Origin: Ustilaginoidea virens
Lineage: Eukaryota; Ascomycota; Sordariomycetes; Hypocreales; Clavicipitaceae
Direction: 5' to 3'
NCBI RefSeq assembly: GCF_000687475.1
Contig: NC_057318.1
Location: 5,270,001-5,334,000, forward strand
DNA length: 64,000 nucleotides
Each line of letters opens with the position of its first letter. Position 1 is the first letter of the stretch. Of this stretch, positions 25,824 to 40,772 are shown one piece after another. A program made the position numbers and the translations under genes. Below the pieces are notes generated by a model. It saw nothing but the letters and a program-made list of their open reading frames with translations, ran no database searches and had not been told where the DNA came from.

Positions 25824-27232
25824 GACTTTAGTTTTGTTTCAAAAATCAGCACATAATAATTCGAGCAACTACGTCGCGTCCGTGTCTACAGTAGGTCGCT
25901 TTGACGATGTCTCTGGTTGGGCAACGTCGTTTTATCTCAAGTGTTTGGTGTTCGTTACAAGTCGACACAACGCCAGTGGGACGCGATGCCAACGTGCAGA
26001 CCGAAGTATAAGCAAGTTCAGATAATGGATAGCTTGAAGTAAAGGTTGATAGCGATCTTCAAAGGGGGGAAAATAAAGTTGTGGAATGAAGAGTTGAAGA
26101 TGACGGGTCACGGAAGGGCAAGAAATCGGGGGAAAAAAAAGAAAAAGTCTAGTCGCTCGAATGTCTGTGAAAGAGCAGAGACGCCGCAATCCGCTTCCAC
26201 GAGACCAGAGGACGTGAGATCTTGGAATGCAATGTTTACATTAATGGTGGCGAGCTGGTGTTTTGGACCTGGATGCACGACCGGCACGTCCAGTGCGAGG
26301 GAGGCGTCTGGCTAGCATCCACTGGACAAGTGACTGGCATCTGACAGAACGAAGCTGCCAGGTGCCGGGAACTACCAGACGCCTGCGTGGAGAAAACAAT
26401 TGATTTTTAGCGAGAACCAGAGGAATCGGGGACAAGACGTGGGAAAACATTGGCCAGATTGACCTTACCTTGAGACGAGGCACTGCTGTCAACCGATCAT
26501 TACGGAACATTCCAGCTGGCAGTTGCCGCAGCATATGAATTCTGGCAACTCAGCAACCAACACCAACTCGCATCCCACTTTCCGATACCATACCTCGTCA
26601 AAGGTGTGGCCGTGACAGTACAGCAAGCGTTGTCCCGGATACAGAAATGTAAGTGGTTTATATTCGTTCGTAATATGGCGCTATTTGGTCCGGACGAAGC
26701 TGAGTGCTGGAGTCTTTCCATTTCCTGACTGGATGGAGACTTTATAGGACATTGAACTTCATTTTAATGAAAACAACTGGTTGACGAGCGACTCCTCAGT
26801 CGAGACACCTACAATGGGGTTAAACTGAAAGCCATATCGACCTTGTACTTGCTCTTCCTCCGTCCTTATCATTTTACTCAGTGCTTGCTTCCAGCTCTGG
26901 TTTTCTGCGAACCAACCACTGAAATAAACACACCAGTAGCTTCAATCCAACTGGAGCCTTTCGGTCTCATTCCTTGGTATCCAGGTACAGGGCCGAAACG
27001 CGTCAAAGAGTGGGTAAATAAAATATGTCAACATCAATCTTGCGACTGGAATTCAAGGGATGAGGTGTCTAATTCGACCTGCGGAATTAAGTGGAGTCTG
27101 GACTACCAAGTGCCCACCTGTCTTGACCGCCTGGCAAGGACGAAGGCTCCTAGAGGCAGGGGCGCCAGATCAAGTCAACTTTCAATTAATTAGATACATA
27201 ATTGGCAATAACCAATCAACAAATATCAGATA
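25824..27232. other. Spacer between gin4-like kinase and tRNA-Gly
   Basis: Carries the leader and promoter of the minus-strand kinase. No coding region is recognisable. It is less repetitive than the other gaps in the window and slightly AT-richer. Confidence 0.5.
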
Positions 27233-27314
27233 GCGTGATTGGTTTAGTGGTAAAATTCTCCGTTGCCATCCGAGCAGCGTCGGGGAGCCCTGGGTTCGAT
27301 TCCCAGATCACGCA
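27233..27314 (+). tRNA. tRNA-Gly (GCC) with 11-nt intron
   Basis: Acceptor GCGTGAT pairs with ATCACGC, with discriminator A at 27314. The D-arm is GTTTAGTGGTAAAATT and the T-arm CTGGG-TTCGATT-CCCAG. The anticodon stem is CTCCG/CGGGG. The anticodon GCC is at 27265-27267. An 11-nt intron (27269-27279) sits one base 3' of the anticodon, the standard place for nuclear tRNA introns. Mature length is 71 nt. A T5 Pol III terminator follows. Confidence 0.97.
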
Positions 27315-27328
27315 GTTAATGGCAGTTC

Positions 27329-27333
27329 TTTTT
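27329..27333 (+). terminator. Pol III terminator of tRNA-Gly
   Basis: T5 run 15 nt downstream of the tRNA 3' end. Confidence 0.8.
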
Positions 27334-27600
27334 CTAGCTGCCGACCTCTTTCATATCGTCAATATCAGCGAGCCTTGTAAACTTTTCTGTTCATTTTTTG
27401 CATTCTATTATTACTGAACAAATACGCATGCATGAGCCTTGGTATAATAAACATGCGAATCTTCTGTGTCTAGAAGAGTTTCCCTCCAGTATTTTTCAAG
27501 GCTTTCTGGACCAGAGAAGTCGAAAGAAAGCCTGCAATAGGTAGCTAGCTACCAGGGATCCTTTATCTAATCAAATCGTCCACCCACCGCCGTCAGCGGG

Positions 27601-27651
27601 CGCGTCTGCTGGCGGGGTTATATGACACGCGCTCACGTGTGGCCGAACGCG
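27601..27651 (+). promoter_or_regulatory. MCB-like ACGCG cluster with E-box
   Basis: Three ACGCG cores occur in 51 nt: CGCGT at 27601-27605 (reverse orientation), ACGCG at 27627-27631 and ACGCG at 27647-27651. CACGTG is at 27634-27639. ACGCG is the core of MBF (Mbp1-Swi6) sites that drive G1/S transcription of replication and repair genes. The cluster ends about 115 nt before the smc5 ATG. Binding is inferred only. Confidence 0.4.
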
Positions 27652-27766
27652 ATGCGGACCTAGTTGGGCAGATTCGACAAATTGAGAAAACGAATCAACA
27701 ATTCAACACGCACCCCATGTCACACACCACTCCGCAACTTTCGTAGTCAGAAGCCGCCGCGGTGAC

Positions 27767-31525
<3,759 letters not shown>

Positions 31526-32796
31526 TGGACGCTGCTGTGGTGGAGGTTTTTTTGTTCTTTTTATATATTTATTTATTTATTTATTTTTTTTGGTTTGGCC
31601 GTGAAAAGCACCTTGATACTTTGCTGCGGTTCGTTTTTGCTCCCATTGCCGCCAACGTCTTTGATCCGTTTCTTCTTTTGTCGGTGTTCTGCTGCAGACG
31701 GACGACTTTTGGAATGAAAAAGCCGCGGAAGATGAATATGCTGCGAAACGACTCATCGCCCTCCCCAAGGTTTTCATGGCTCACTCGACGAGGGCGCATT
31801 TCCATAAGCTGATTCAATGGCATTCATTCGCAAAGGAAAGCACATGTACATATCAATACATACCCACATAATAGAACACTATATAAAGCACCGGCGCAAG
31901 CCCATGCCCCCTTCCTTGTGACTTCCACAGCCGTGCTTGCTCCATTCAACCACATAGCTAGCCATTTATACCTGGGAAAAACTCACATCGACGGCGGGAC
32001 CCCCCCTCCCCATCTCTCACACATCCCGCGCGCCACAGCCATATTCAAAACCGCTCAAGTGTCGCTGAAAAAGGCACCGTCAACTCCTTGCCCCATTGTC
32101 CCCGTCCCCCGTCCCCCGTCCCAGGCATCCCCTGCGTCGCGTCGAGCCCCGGCGCCCGACTCCCTTCTCCAGCCGCACAAACGCGCATTCAAGAGCCGGC
32201 AAAGGGCTCGTGGACAGTGTGTAGAGGTGTCGAGACGACGTGCAGATTGTGCCAGCGAGCGAGTCGTGCAACACGAGACGCGATGGGACGAAAAGCGTGG
32301 GAAGATGACGACGAGAGGGAAATGGTACAGAGCGTGGGACAAGAGAACAAGAGCAGAGGGCAAAAAGAAAGAGGAAAAGGAAAAGGAAAAGAGACGGAGA
32401 CGGAGACGGGGAGCAGAGCCTGGCAGCAAAAAGAGACGTTGGTTCCGTGTTTCATCAGCTTCAGAATGAAGCTGCTTGAAATGTGACAAATGAAGGGGGG
32501 GGAAACAAGCAAAGAGGAAAAAAAAATTACACAAAAAGAAGAAAAAAAAAAAGAGGCAAAAAAGAATGAAAAGAACAAGAAAAGGAAAAGAAACGTCAAG
32601 CTACAAGTCATCCCATGATTCTCCCTAGATCTCGGACCGAAAAAGCAGCGACGACAGGGTATATAGCCTCTTCTGTCCGTTTCTCGTGAATCCGTCGCAA
32701 AATGGTAAAAATAGACAAGAAATTCCAAGTCATGTTGGCGCCATGACTTGTTCACGTGGCAGCCATGAGTTGCCCTCGCCCTTCCCACCACACCTT
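31526..32796. other. Convergent intergenic region smc5/teaA
   Basis: Contains the 3' UTRs of smc5 (plus) and teaA (minus). A TTTATTTATTTATTT stretch at about 31565-31590, just after smc5, may take part in 3' end formation. Purine-rich simple sequence fills 32340-32590. No gene is recognised. Confidence 0.55.
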
Positions 32797-35700
32797 TCAT
32801 GGCTTTTCACCCCCCGAGTGGTGATCGTCCGTGTCAAGCCTCTTCCTCCAGTCAGCCAGGCTCTCGCTCAGGCTAGGGTTCGCCAAGCCTTCATCAGCCT
32901 TCTTCCCGACAACGGGACTGTCAAAGTCGAAATTGCTGCTCAAGCGGTAGTTCTTGTTTGTGGCTTCCCAGTGGCTTCGAAGAGTCTCCAGCTCGCTGGC
33001 AAGGTTGTCGAGAGCCGCGCTGTTCCTGGCATCCAGACTGTTGGCGCCGCCGTACGAGCTTCCGTTTTCAGAACTCTCGTTGCGGCTGTGGCCGAGCGCG
33101 AGGCCGTTGGTGCTCTCCGACGTCATGCTGGGGGCTTGGCGACTGCGTCTCCGGTAGTTATCGACCGAGTGTTCAACCTGGTCGAGAAGAAGAGCCACTT
33201 TCTGCTCCGCATCACCGGCGCGCTGTTCCAAAAGGGCGTTCTCCGCGTGGAGTTGCTCCAAATCCTTGCGGTGCGATTCCAACGTCTTGATGGCCTCGTC
33301 GCGTTGCTTGTTGCTGTCGGCCAGCTCCGTCGTCACGGCTTCGAGCCTTCTCTCCAGATTGGATCCCGACGCCTTCAACTCGGATTCGAGAGACTCGACT
33401 CTCTGATGCAGCGAATCGCGTTCGTGAAGCCAGTCCTCGGGTGCTGCGGGTGGCCGGCCGTCCTCATTGCTTACCCGAGTCTCCAGCTCCTCAATCTCCA
33501 GCTTGAGGCGCCCGTTGTCGGACTTGTAGCGAGAGAGCTGGTCTTTGAGCTGCTTCAGCATCTTTTCTGTTCCCTTGACGTAGTGCACAGCCGACTGGTA
33601 GTCGCTCTCGAGCTGCTGGAGCTTCTCCCGGTATGCCAGTTCGGATTCTTGCTGTTGAGACGCAAACTGCAGTTTGCACTCCTCCAGAGTGGCAGCGGCA
33701 CTGGCGAGCTGTGCCTCAAGATCTCGCATGCGGGTCTGCTCAGGAGAGTTTGTTCGTGGACTGACCAGGACGCGAGATCGGATGGCGCTGGTGGGACTGA
33801 TGCCTCGTTCCGACAAAATGTCCTTCAGGGCATTGTGCTGCACAGTCATGGCATTCGTTTCCAGCTGCTGGGATGCGAGTTGATTTCTGAGGTCCGTGTG
33901 GCCAGCTTGCAGGGCTTGCGTTTCCCTCAGGGCAGACTGAAGCTGTCTTCTTATCGCGACGCCTTCCCTACTCGACTGCTCCTGATACTGCTCCAAGCCG
34001 GCAATTCTTTCTTCGGCACTGCGCAGCTTGTCTGCGGCAGCATCGGCTTCCAGCTGATACTTCCTCGCCAGCTCCTTGGCAGCCGTAATCTGGTCTTGAA
34101 GCGCGGCGATCCGTTCACTATGAGCGCCCTTGTCCGCGCTTGCCGTGTCTTGACTCGTCATTGTACCGAGTCCCGACAGCAAAGCCTGGCGATGCGTTTG
34201 CGCTTCGTTGGCATGTTTTTCAGCAAGTTCTTGGGCATCACGCAAACGTTTTGTTGAAGCCAACAACTCCGTCGTGCGGGCCTCATGCTCTCGCTTCAAC
34301 TTGTTGAGCTCATCTTCCAGTTGCTCACGGGCTGCACGCTCCTCCTCCAGCCGCGTTTCCAAATGCGACTTGACATCCTCTGATGCTGATATGGCGTTCT
34401 TGAGCGATTCGAATGTTTCGTCATGGCTCTTTGAGGAGCCGACTGCCTCGTTGTACTTTGACCCGAACTCGTCCCTTTCCACCCTCACCAGCTCCAGCGC
34501 TGTAACAGCCTCGACGCATGCCACCGACTTTTCGCGAGCCTCTTGCTGGGCGACGTGCAGCTCTGCCTTTAGACGTTCTATTTCAGTGGATGTCTGCTGC
34601 TTGTAAGTCTCCAAGTCGGTTAAGCGCTTTTGGGCGGCAGTGGCAGTGTCGTCCGCCAACTGACGAGCGCTTTTTTCCGCCATCAATTCCGTCCTAGAAT
34701 GGTCCAGCTGGGTCCTCAAATCCTTTTGCTGGCCCAGGGCGGCAGCTAATTTCTTGGCCATTTCTCCTGATCTGTCTGAAGGCTCGTCTCGGTCACCATC
34801 CAGCTGAGGAGTGCTCGTTACGCTTCCTCCCGTGTGCGCAGCCAACTTGGCCTTGGCATACACGGCTTCTTGAATGGCTGCATCACGTTGCTTCTCAGCC
34901 TCTGCGATTTGTTTTGCGGCCATGATTGCCTGCTTATCCACAGAACTTTGCACGTTGGCTAGTTCCGTCCTCATAGCCAGAAGAGCTTCCACAAGAGGCC
35001 TATCCTCGTCGTCAAACGTTTCGGCGGCTTTTGCGTCAAGGGTATTCATGGTTGCGGTGGACACGTAGCCCGCCTTCCGAGCGAGCTCCAGCTCGGACGC
35101 ATACCACGCATTCCTGTTCCGCGCCGAGTCTAATTCGTTGAGGAGGGCAACGGTTTGAGAGTTTCTACCAGATGATCGTCGGGAGAGAGGATTGCTGGGC
35201 TGCCTGGTTGGAGGAGGAGGAGAAGAGGGCCGAACGGCTCTGACGTTGGATTCTGCAGAGCTATCCACGGAACTTTGCAGTTGACGGTGACCTCTTGGGT
35301 TGCCCTTGTTGGCATCGCTGACTGAATGATCCTGCTTAGATCCTGTCCTCCACAGTTGAGACGGCTGAGTGGGTGTCCGTCGACCGTTCATCATGGGCCC
35401 AGTGTCATGTTCAGGCACACCAGCAGCAGGTTGAGCCAACATTGTTTGCGGAGAGCCAGATCTGCCAACTCGGTCTGTAGACGCGCCCCTGACCCGACCG
35501 ATGCTAGGTGCTTCCATGTTCGGTTTCGCCGGTGTCGGTCCCTGGGGAGGGGGGCCGGAGGGACTTGACATGAGGTTAGCTCTGGGGAGCTTTGACGGAG
35601 GCGCTGAAGGTGGAGGAGCTCCCGAATTCTGTTGCATGTCGGGGTCTGCGCCTGTGGGAGGTGGTGAAGTGTACCCGTTTGGTGACTTGTTGCCGGAAGC

Positions 35701-37363
35701 ACCCGTTGCAGCAGTGGTGGTAGCCGCGACGACAGGCGCGCTGCCAGGCTTCCGTGAGTCTTGAGGGGCGCCTGCAGGAGGAGGCAGCTGCCGATTGGCA
35801 GAACTGACGACCTCACTCGTACTGGGCCTTCGAATTCCTTGTGCTGTTCGCTGTGCTCCTTGCTGATTATCGTTGGGATATCGAATCTTAGTCGTATCCA
35901 GAACATACATGATACCCAAATCTTTGGTGGTAGTCGTGGGCGAGCTGGGCTCGCCGCCGAGAACGACAATGGACTTGCCCACAGTCGTCATGCTGTGGCC
36001 CGACCGTGGGGAGGGTGAAGGACCCATATTCTGGAAGGTATACCAGCGCTGGGAGCTGATTCTGAACGCGGCCAAATCCCCCAAATCTGTGCCTTCTTCG
36101 GTACGCCCACCAAAGACGTACATTACATCGTCTACCAAAGCTGCGGCATGGCCTTCCCGGGGCGCTGGGATGTAGCCGATACAGTCCAGCTGGGTCCAGG
36201 AGTTTGTGGCTGGATCGTAGCACCATACGTCGTTGAACCATTGGAAACCATTCGTTCCGCCAAATCTGTGTCGACTGTTAATTACACTGTGCCGAAATCG
36301 AGCCGAGTTGGGAGGATCATGGCACTCACAAGTACATCTTGTCATTGAACGTAACCACGGAGTGGTTTGTACGGGCTTTCGGCGTATTTGGTGATGTGTC
36401 TCCCGGTAGCAAAATCTCCCACCTATTATTCGAAGATTGCAACTGATTCAAGTCAAATGCAGAAAGATCGTTCATAAAGTAGCCCTCGACCTGACCTCCA
36501 AAGATGTATATTTTGGAACCAAGAATATTGAGGGAGTGTCCATAACGACCTGACGGTCTGGGGCCGGCGGGCAGAGCGCGGGACCAGTGCCTGGTTGCTG
36601 ATCAACATGTCAGTATGTGCAGCATGTCGATGCATCTAGGTGGCTCAGCATGAATTTCTACTCACACGTATTGAGCAAATATAACGTTTCGTCCAGAACA
36701 TCCGACTCGTCAATCTTGGTGTCACCGCCGTAGACAATGAAAGCATTGCCCACAAGCAAGCTTGAATGACCAACTCTAGGCCCTGGACCTTCGGCAGTGG
36801 TCGCTAGAGGGTAGCAAGCCAAGTTCCCCCCTGCCTCGATCATCCAAAGGTCGCCTTTGACCGTGGAACTATTGATCAGACCACCCATCATGTATATATC
36901 ACCCTCTTTCGAAGCGGTTGCGTTGACGGCAGCGCCATATCTTGGGAACGGAGTGGGGTTGGATTGCGTGTACGTTAGCCGCCGTTGCGACCAGGGGTAA
37001 AGTGAAGCATTTGGGTTTGATGAAGGTGGCCCGTTGCGAAGCTACCAAAATTAGATACGAGTCCGACAGCATGTAAGGCTGCATGACTAAGGAGGGAGCG
37101 TCCTCTGCTTGTCCGAGTCGACTTACAGGCAAATCTGAAGATTGCATCTGGTCCAAGCTACCTCCGCGGCGAATCTGGTCGGGACTACCATTGCCAAGCT
37201 CATCCATAGAGTTCAAGCTACCTGTGGGAGTGGCTCTTTGGGCAACGTTCTTTTCGTCGCGAGCCAGCCGCACGCTAGCACTCGTGACGTGTGAGCTCGA
37301 ATTACCGTCACGGCTCGACAAGGCGCGGTCTTGGCTTTTCTTGGACTTGAAGAGGAAGGCCAT
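32797..37363 (-). CDS. teaA: Kelch-repeat cell-end marker (Tea1/TeaA/Kel1 family)
   Basis: Polarity landmark carried by microtubules to the hyphal tip. Exons are 37363-37127, 37041-36666, 36597-36330 and 36265-32797, giving 1449 aa in phase. Introns are 85, 68 and 64 nt with GTAAGT, GTGAGT and GTGAGT donors. Six Kelch motifs are visible, each ending in GG: YMMGG, FIVYGG, IYIFGG, MYLFGG, MYVFGG and IVVLGG. They span roughly residues 105-400 and would form a propeller. A Pro/Ser/Gln-rich linker follows, then long heptad-rich coiled coil (about 665-1370). The start is placed at MAFLFKSKK rather than at an in-frame Met 44 codons upstream, because MAFLFKSKK looks like the conserved family start and the upstream part is simple sequence (a GGCGA repeat). 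The name rests on the Kelch plus coiled-coil layout; yeast Kel1/2 share it. Confidence 0.93.
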
Positions 37364-37404
37364 GATTGCCTTGGCGACCGGGGCCACGGTCGGGTCAGTC
37401 GGGA

Positions 37405-37447
37405 GAGGCGAGGCGAGGCGAGGCGAGGCTAGGCTAGGCCAGGCGAG
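37405..37447. repeat. (GGCGA)n repeat upstream of teaA
   Basis: Pentamer GGCGA, decaying to GGCTA, 40 nt upstream of the chosen teaA start codon. Confidence 0.9.
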
Positions 37448-38261
37448 AGCGATTGATGTAGCTTGCAACCCCGAAGGCTCTGGTCCCGAGGCCAAATCGA
37501 CAACGCTGCAGAGGAACAGGATGCAAGTTTCGCATGCGATGCGTCACTTGGTGTGCTCAGCGGCAGGGTTAATGAGCTTCAAGTATCCTGACCCCGTAGA
37601 CGCGAATTGGGCTTGGAACGGTCGCATGTGCAAGTGAGCAAAGGATGCAGCGACAAGAGGTTTCAGTTCACCTCGGTAGAGGGAAGCGACGAGCCAGGAA
37701 TTGCAGGAAAAGATGCGAATTGCACCAAGGAGAATCGAAGCTCGAGCCTGGAGATGGGTTTGGCAGACCATTCATTTGGTGGGCCAAACTGGGGGAGGTT
37801 GTCAACGGGCTTTTGGCCAGCCGCCTTTTTTTTCGGGGGTGGTGGATTGGAGGGAGTCATTGGGCCGGGGGAGCCAATGCTTAGGGGACGACTGGGCGGC
37901 AGAGGGGGGGGGGGCTCACCAGACAGTACGTGTAACCAGTCAACGCCGCCGGGTTAGTTTTAGGCGGCCCGGACTATCATGTTTCCCGGCCGCGGATGGG
38001 CGATTCAGTCTCAAGAGATGCTAAGAAAGTAAGCCTGGGCGAAGAGCAGGCAGGGGATGGCGGCGAGGAAAAATAATAAAACGGGGACGATGGCGGACCA
38101 TGCAGAAGCGCGATGGCCGATGACAAAGAAACGATGGACAGGAGTCGGAGGGGTCTGATGTTTTGCAGGTAACATTTGATTGAAGCGGGCGACGATGGTT
38201 CAGGACATGGAGCCAAGAACCCAGAAGCTACCAGCAGACAGTACCAGGTGCCTTGGGAGGT

Positions 38262-38367
38262 AGTTGGGCGGGCAGTTGGGCGTGGGCAGTTGGGCGTGGG
38301 CAGTTGGGTGTGGGCAGTTGGTGGTGGGCAGTTAGTTGGTGGTGGGCAGTTAGTTGGTGGTGGGCGG
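38262..38367. repeat. G-rich minisatellite
   Basis: Units of 14 to 19 nt built on GTGGGCAGTTGGG, later GTGGGCAGTTAGTTGGTG. The plus strand has many evenly spaced GGG triplets. Confidence 0.9.
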
Positions 38368-38814
38368 CAGCAACAAGTCTAGTCAACCAGTTCTGGCCTC
38401 GGTCTCCGTACGTCAGGTTGCACAATGGTTATTTTTTGATTGGTGCGCTGTGGCTGCTCATCAGGGGAAAGATGGGGGGGGGGCCAGTCGGTAATGAAAC
38501 GTACTAAAATAGCGGATGCGCATCGTCTGGGCTCTGGAATACCTGGAATACGGAATACATGGAATACAAATCGAGATCCAGCTAGGTCTAGGAGGTTAGG
38601 TATTCGGCGATGTCGCATCTGTCTGGTTGTATAGGAATGCATGTCTCGCGGAGTACCTCACTTATACATCACACCCACGGATTGCCTAGAATTATGGACA
38701 AGGTCGATCCCAAGAGTGCTATGCTTGCCCATTCTTTGTCCATTGAGGCATATTTGGCTGGACTTGCTCTTTCAAGGTGAAAAAAGAAGAAAAAAAAAGG
38801 CCCAAGGGTCAAGA

Positions 38815-38862
38815 CCCAGGACCCAGGACTCAGGACTCAGGACTCAGGACTCAGGACTCAGG
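38815..38862. repeat. GGACTCA heptamer repeat
   Basis: About five 7-nt units of GGACTCA preceded by GGACCCA units. Confidence 0.9.
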
Positions 38863-40750
38863 GGCACTCGGAGGCAACAGTTCAGACCAGACGTCATTTG
38901 CCCTGCGGAGCTACGGAGTATCCGTGGTTGAGCGCCTTTGAAAGCCATGTTGTTGGGGCTTGTGGCGTGTGGCGCGTGTGGCTTGTGTCTTCATGTTTGC
39001 TTGCGTCAAACTTGTTGATCAACTTGGAAAAAATAAATCAAGACGGGCACTAGATAAACCCGTCCGTCAACTCCGGCCTCCAGCAAGCAGGAATCCTCGC
39101 ACAAGCATGGACGGACACGGACAGAGACTGAGTCTTGCTGTTGCTTTGCAGGCATACCGCGCGTTGGTCGCGCTCTGTAGCTCGCTCTGTAGCTCGCTCT
39201 GGCATTGGACAGTCGACCATTTAAATCGATTCAGGACAATTACTTTGCAAGCTGGGGACAAGAAGGGCCGGAATTGGCGTATTAGATAGTCCTCTGCAGT
39301 CTACTCCAGCGTCCGCAAGCAAAACAATCACCCAGCATTAGGTACTCACGTGAAGCTCAGGTTGTTGCAGAGGAGATGAAAGGCCCAAAGTCGCGGACCC
39401 CGACCACCTGCTAGCTACGAGATAAGAGACACCAACTGACTGACACCAACGCGCGGCAAGGGTCCTTCTTTTGGAAAGCATTTTAACTTTTTTCCTTTTT
39501 TTCCTTTTTCCCTCTTTTTTTTTTTATTCTTATTTTTATTTTTTTTAACACGGCTTTGGCCATCTTGCTATACCTGACAGCGGACGATCCTAGAACAAGA
39601 TGAAGCTAGCTGATCGGAGTTGTTAGAGTGGATCAGCCCCACCGCAAAGAGGGACCATGCCATGACAGTCCCCCATACCTAATAAATACCTACCTACCAA
39701 CGCAAAGCACCCAAGAAAGGGAGTACCAACCAGACAGAAGTTGGCTCTTTGGACTAGAACACAATCAATAAATGAAAGATGCGCGCATACTTGCATGCTT
39801 GCACTAGAACAGAAGTTCACGCCAGACGCAAGTTGTCTGGTCTCCTCTCTACGATGCAAACAGGCACCTGTCCATTTACTATTTTCTCGGTTGTGGCTAA
39901 ACCGAGGACCCCCTAACAAAGAAGTCCCTTGTGCTAGACTTGCTGGAAGGGACAAAGGGGTTAACGTTGCGGCGTGCTTACTCTACAAAGTAAAAAGTAT
40001 TTGGATACCGGACACAATAGCAGCGAGGAGCATCGCAGCAAGTTTGCTAGACTTTGACCAGCATGCATACTGTGCTGCGCCATGCATTCGGCTGTTCAAG
40101 AAGAATAGGAGCGGACCTTGGGGTGACCCCAGCTTGAGAGCAGCCGAGTCGCCCGCCACAAGGGAAGTCGTAAACCACCCAAGTCAACCACCTTGGTGCT
40201 CCGTATACCGGGCCAAAAAGGACCGCCTCATAACCCCTTACATTGCAACGGCGTTTCCCAACCACGTGCTGGAGCGAATTTCGGCATGGATCTACGGAGC
40301 GTTCCGTACGGAGAACCGCTAACCACAGCGTGTCGCTTTAAAGGACTTCAGGGGTTGACAATGCAGCATTGACCAATTACACCATGTTTAGAGCGACTTA
40401 CCTGTTCGTGCTGCCACTCTAAAAGGTGTCGGGTAGGTATGTACCTCGGGTACACTAGTACCGTAGGTACTCCGTACGTGAGCTGGGGCTACTTGGACCC
40501 CGTTCCTACCTCCTACCAGGTACCTACCTCCTAATCTTGGAGGGACCTGCCTGTACGGACGTACGTACTTTAGCACCCACAACCAAATTGCTTATGCATT
40601 GTCTGGTTCGTCTCATCAGTCTCCGCACAGTCAGCTTCCAGCATCACCAGCTTTACGAACCCCATTTGCAAATCATCACTCCACGCCTGGGTAGCAAACA
40701 ACACGAAGCGGTCGTCGCTCGCGCGGCCAGACGGAATCACTTGTCTACCT

Positions 40751-40772
40751 GATGGAAGCTCTGCGGACATGA
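40751..40772 (+). promoter_or_regulatory. Six-codon uORF overlapping the kog1 start
   Basis: An ATG at 40752 opens a frame MEALRT with stop TGA at 40770-40772. The stop overlaps the kog1 ATG (40769-40771) as ATGA. If the transcript includes it, it could lower or re-initiate translation of Kog1. Whether it lies in the mRNA is not known. Confidence 0.5.

Larger units (their letters stand above)
27315..27766 (+). promoter_or_regulatory. smc5 upstream region
   Basis: 452 nt between the tRNA and the smc5 start. The right half holds a cluster of ACGCG cores and one CACGTG. The left half (27340-27590) shows nothing I can assign. Confidence 0.5.
37364..40768. other. Divergent intergenic region teaA/kog1
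   Basis: 3.4 kb shared by the two divergent promoters. It holds the GGCGA repeat (37405-37447), a G-rich minisatellite (38262-38367) and a heptamer repeat (38815-38862). GTAC-rich words occur near 40425-40540, and TACGGAG words at about 38905 and 40280-40310. No coding region is recognised. Confidence 0.55.

Noticed and set aside
32686..34257. 523-codon plus-strand frame opposite teaA
   Set aside because: Antisense shadow of the coiled-coil exon; no domain of its own.
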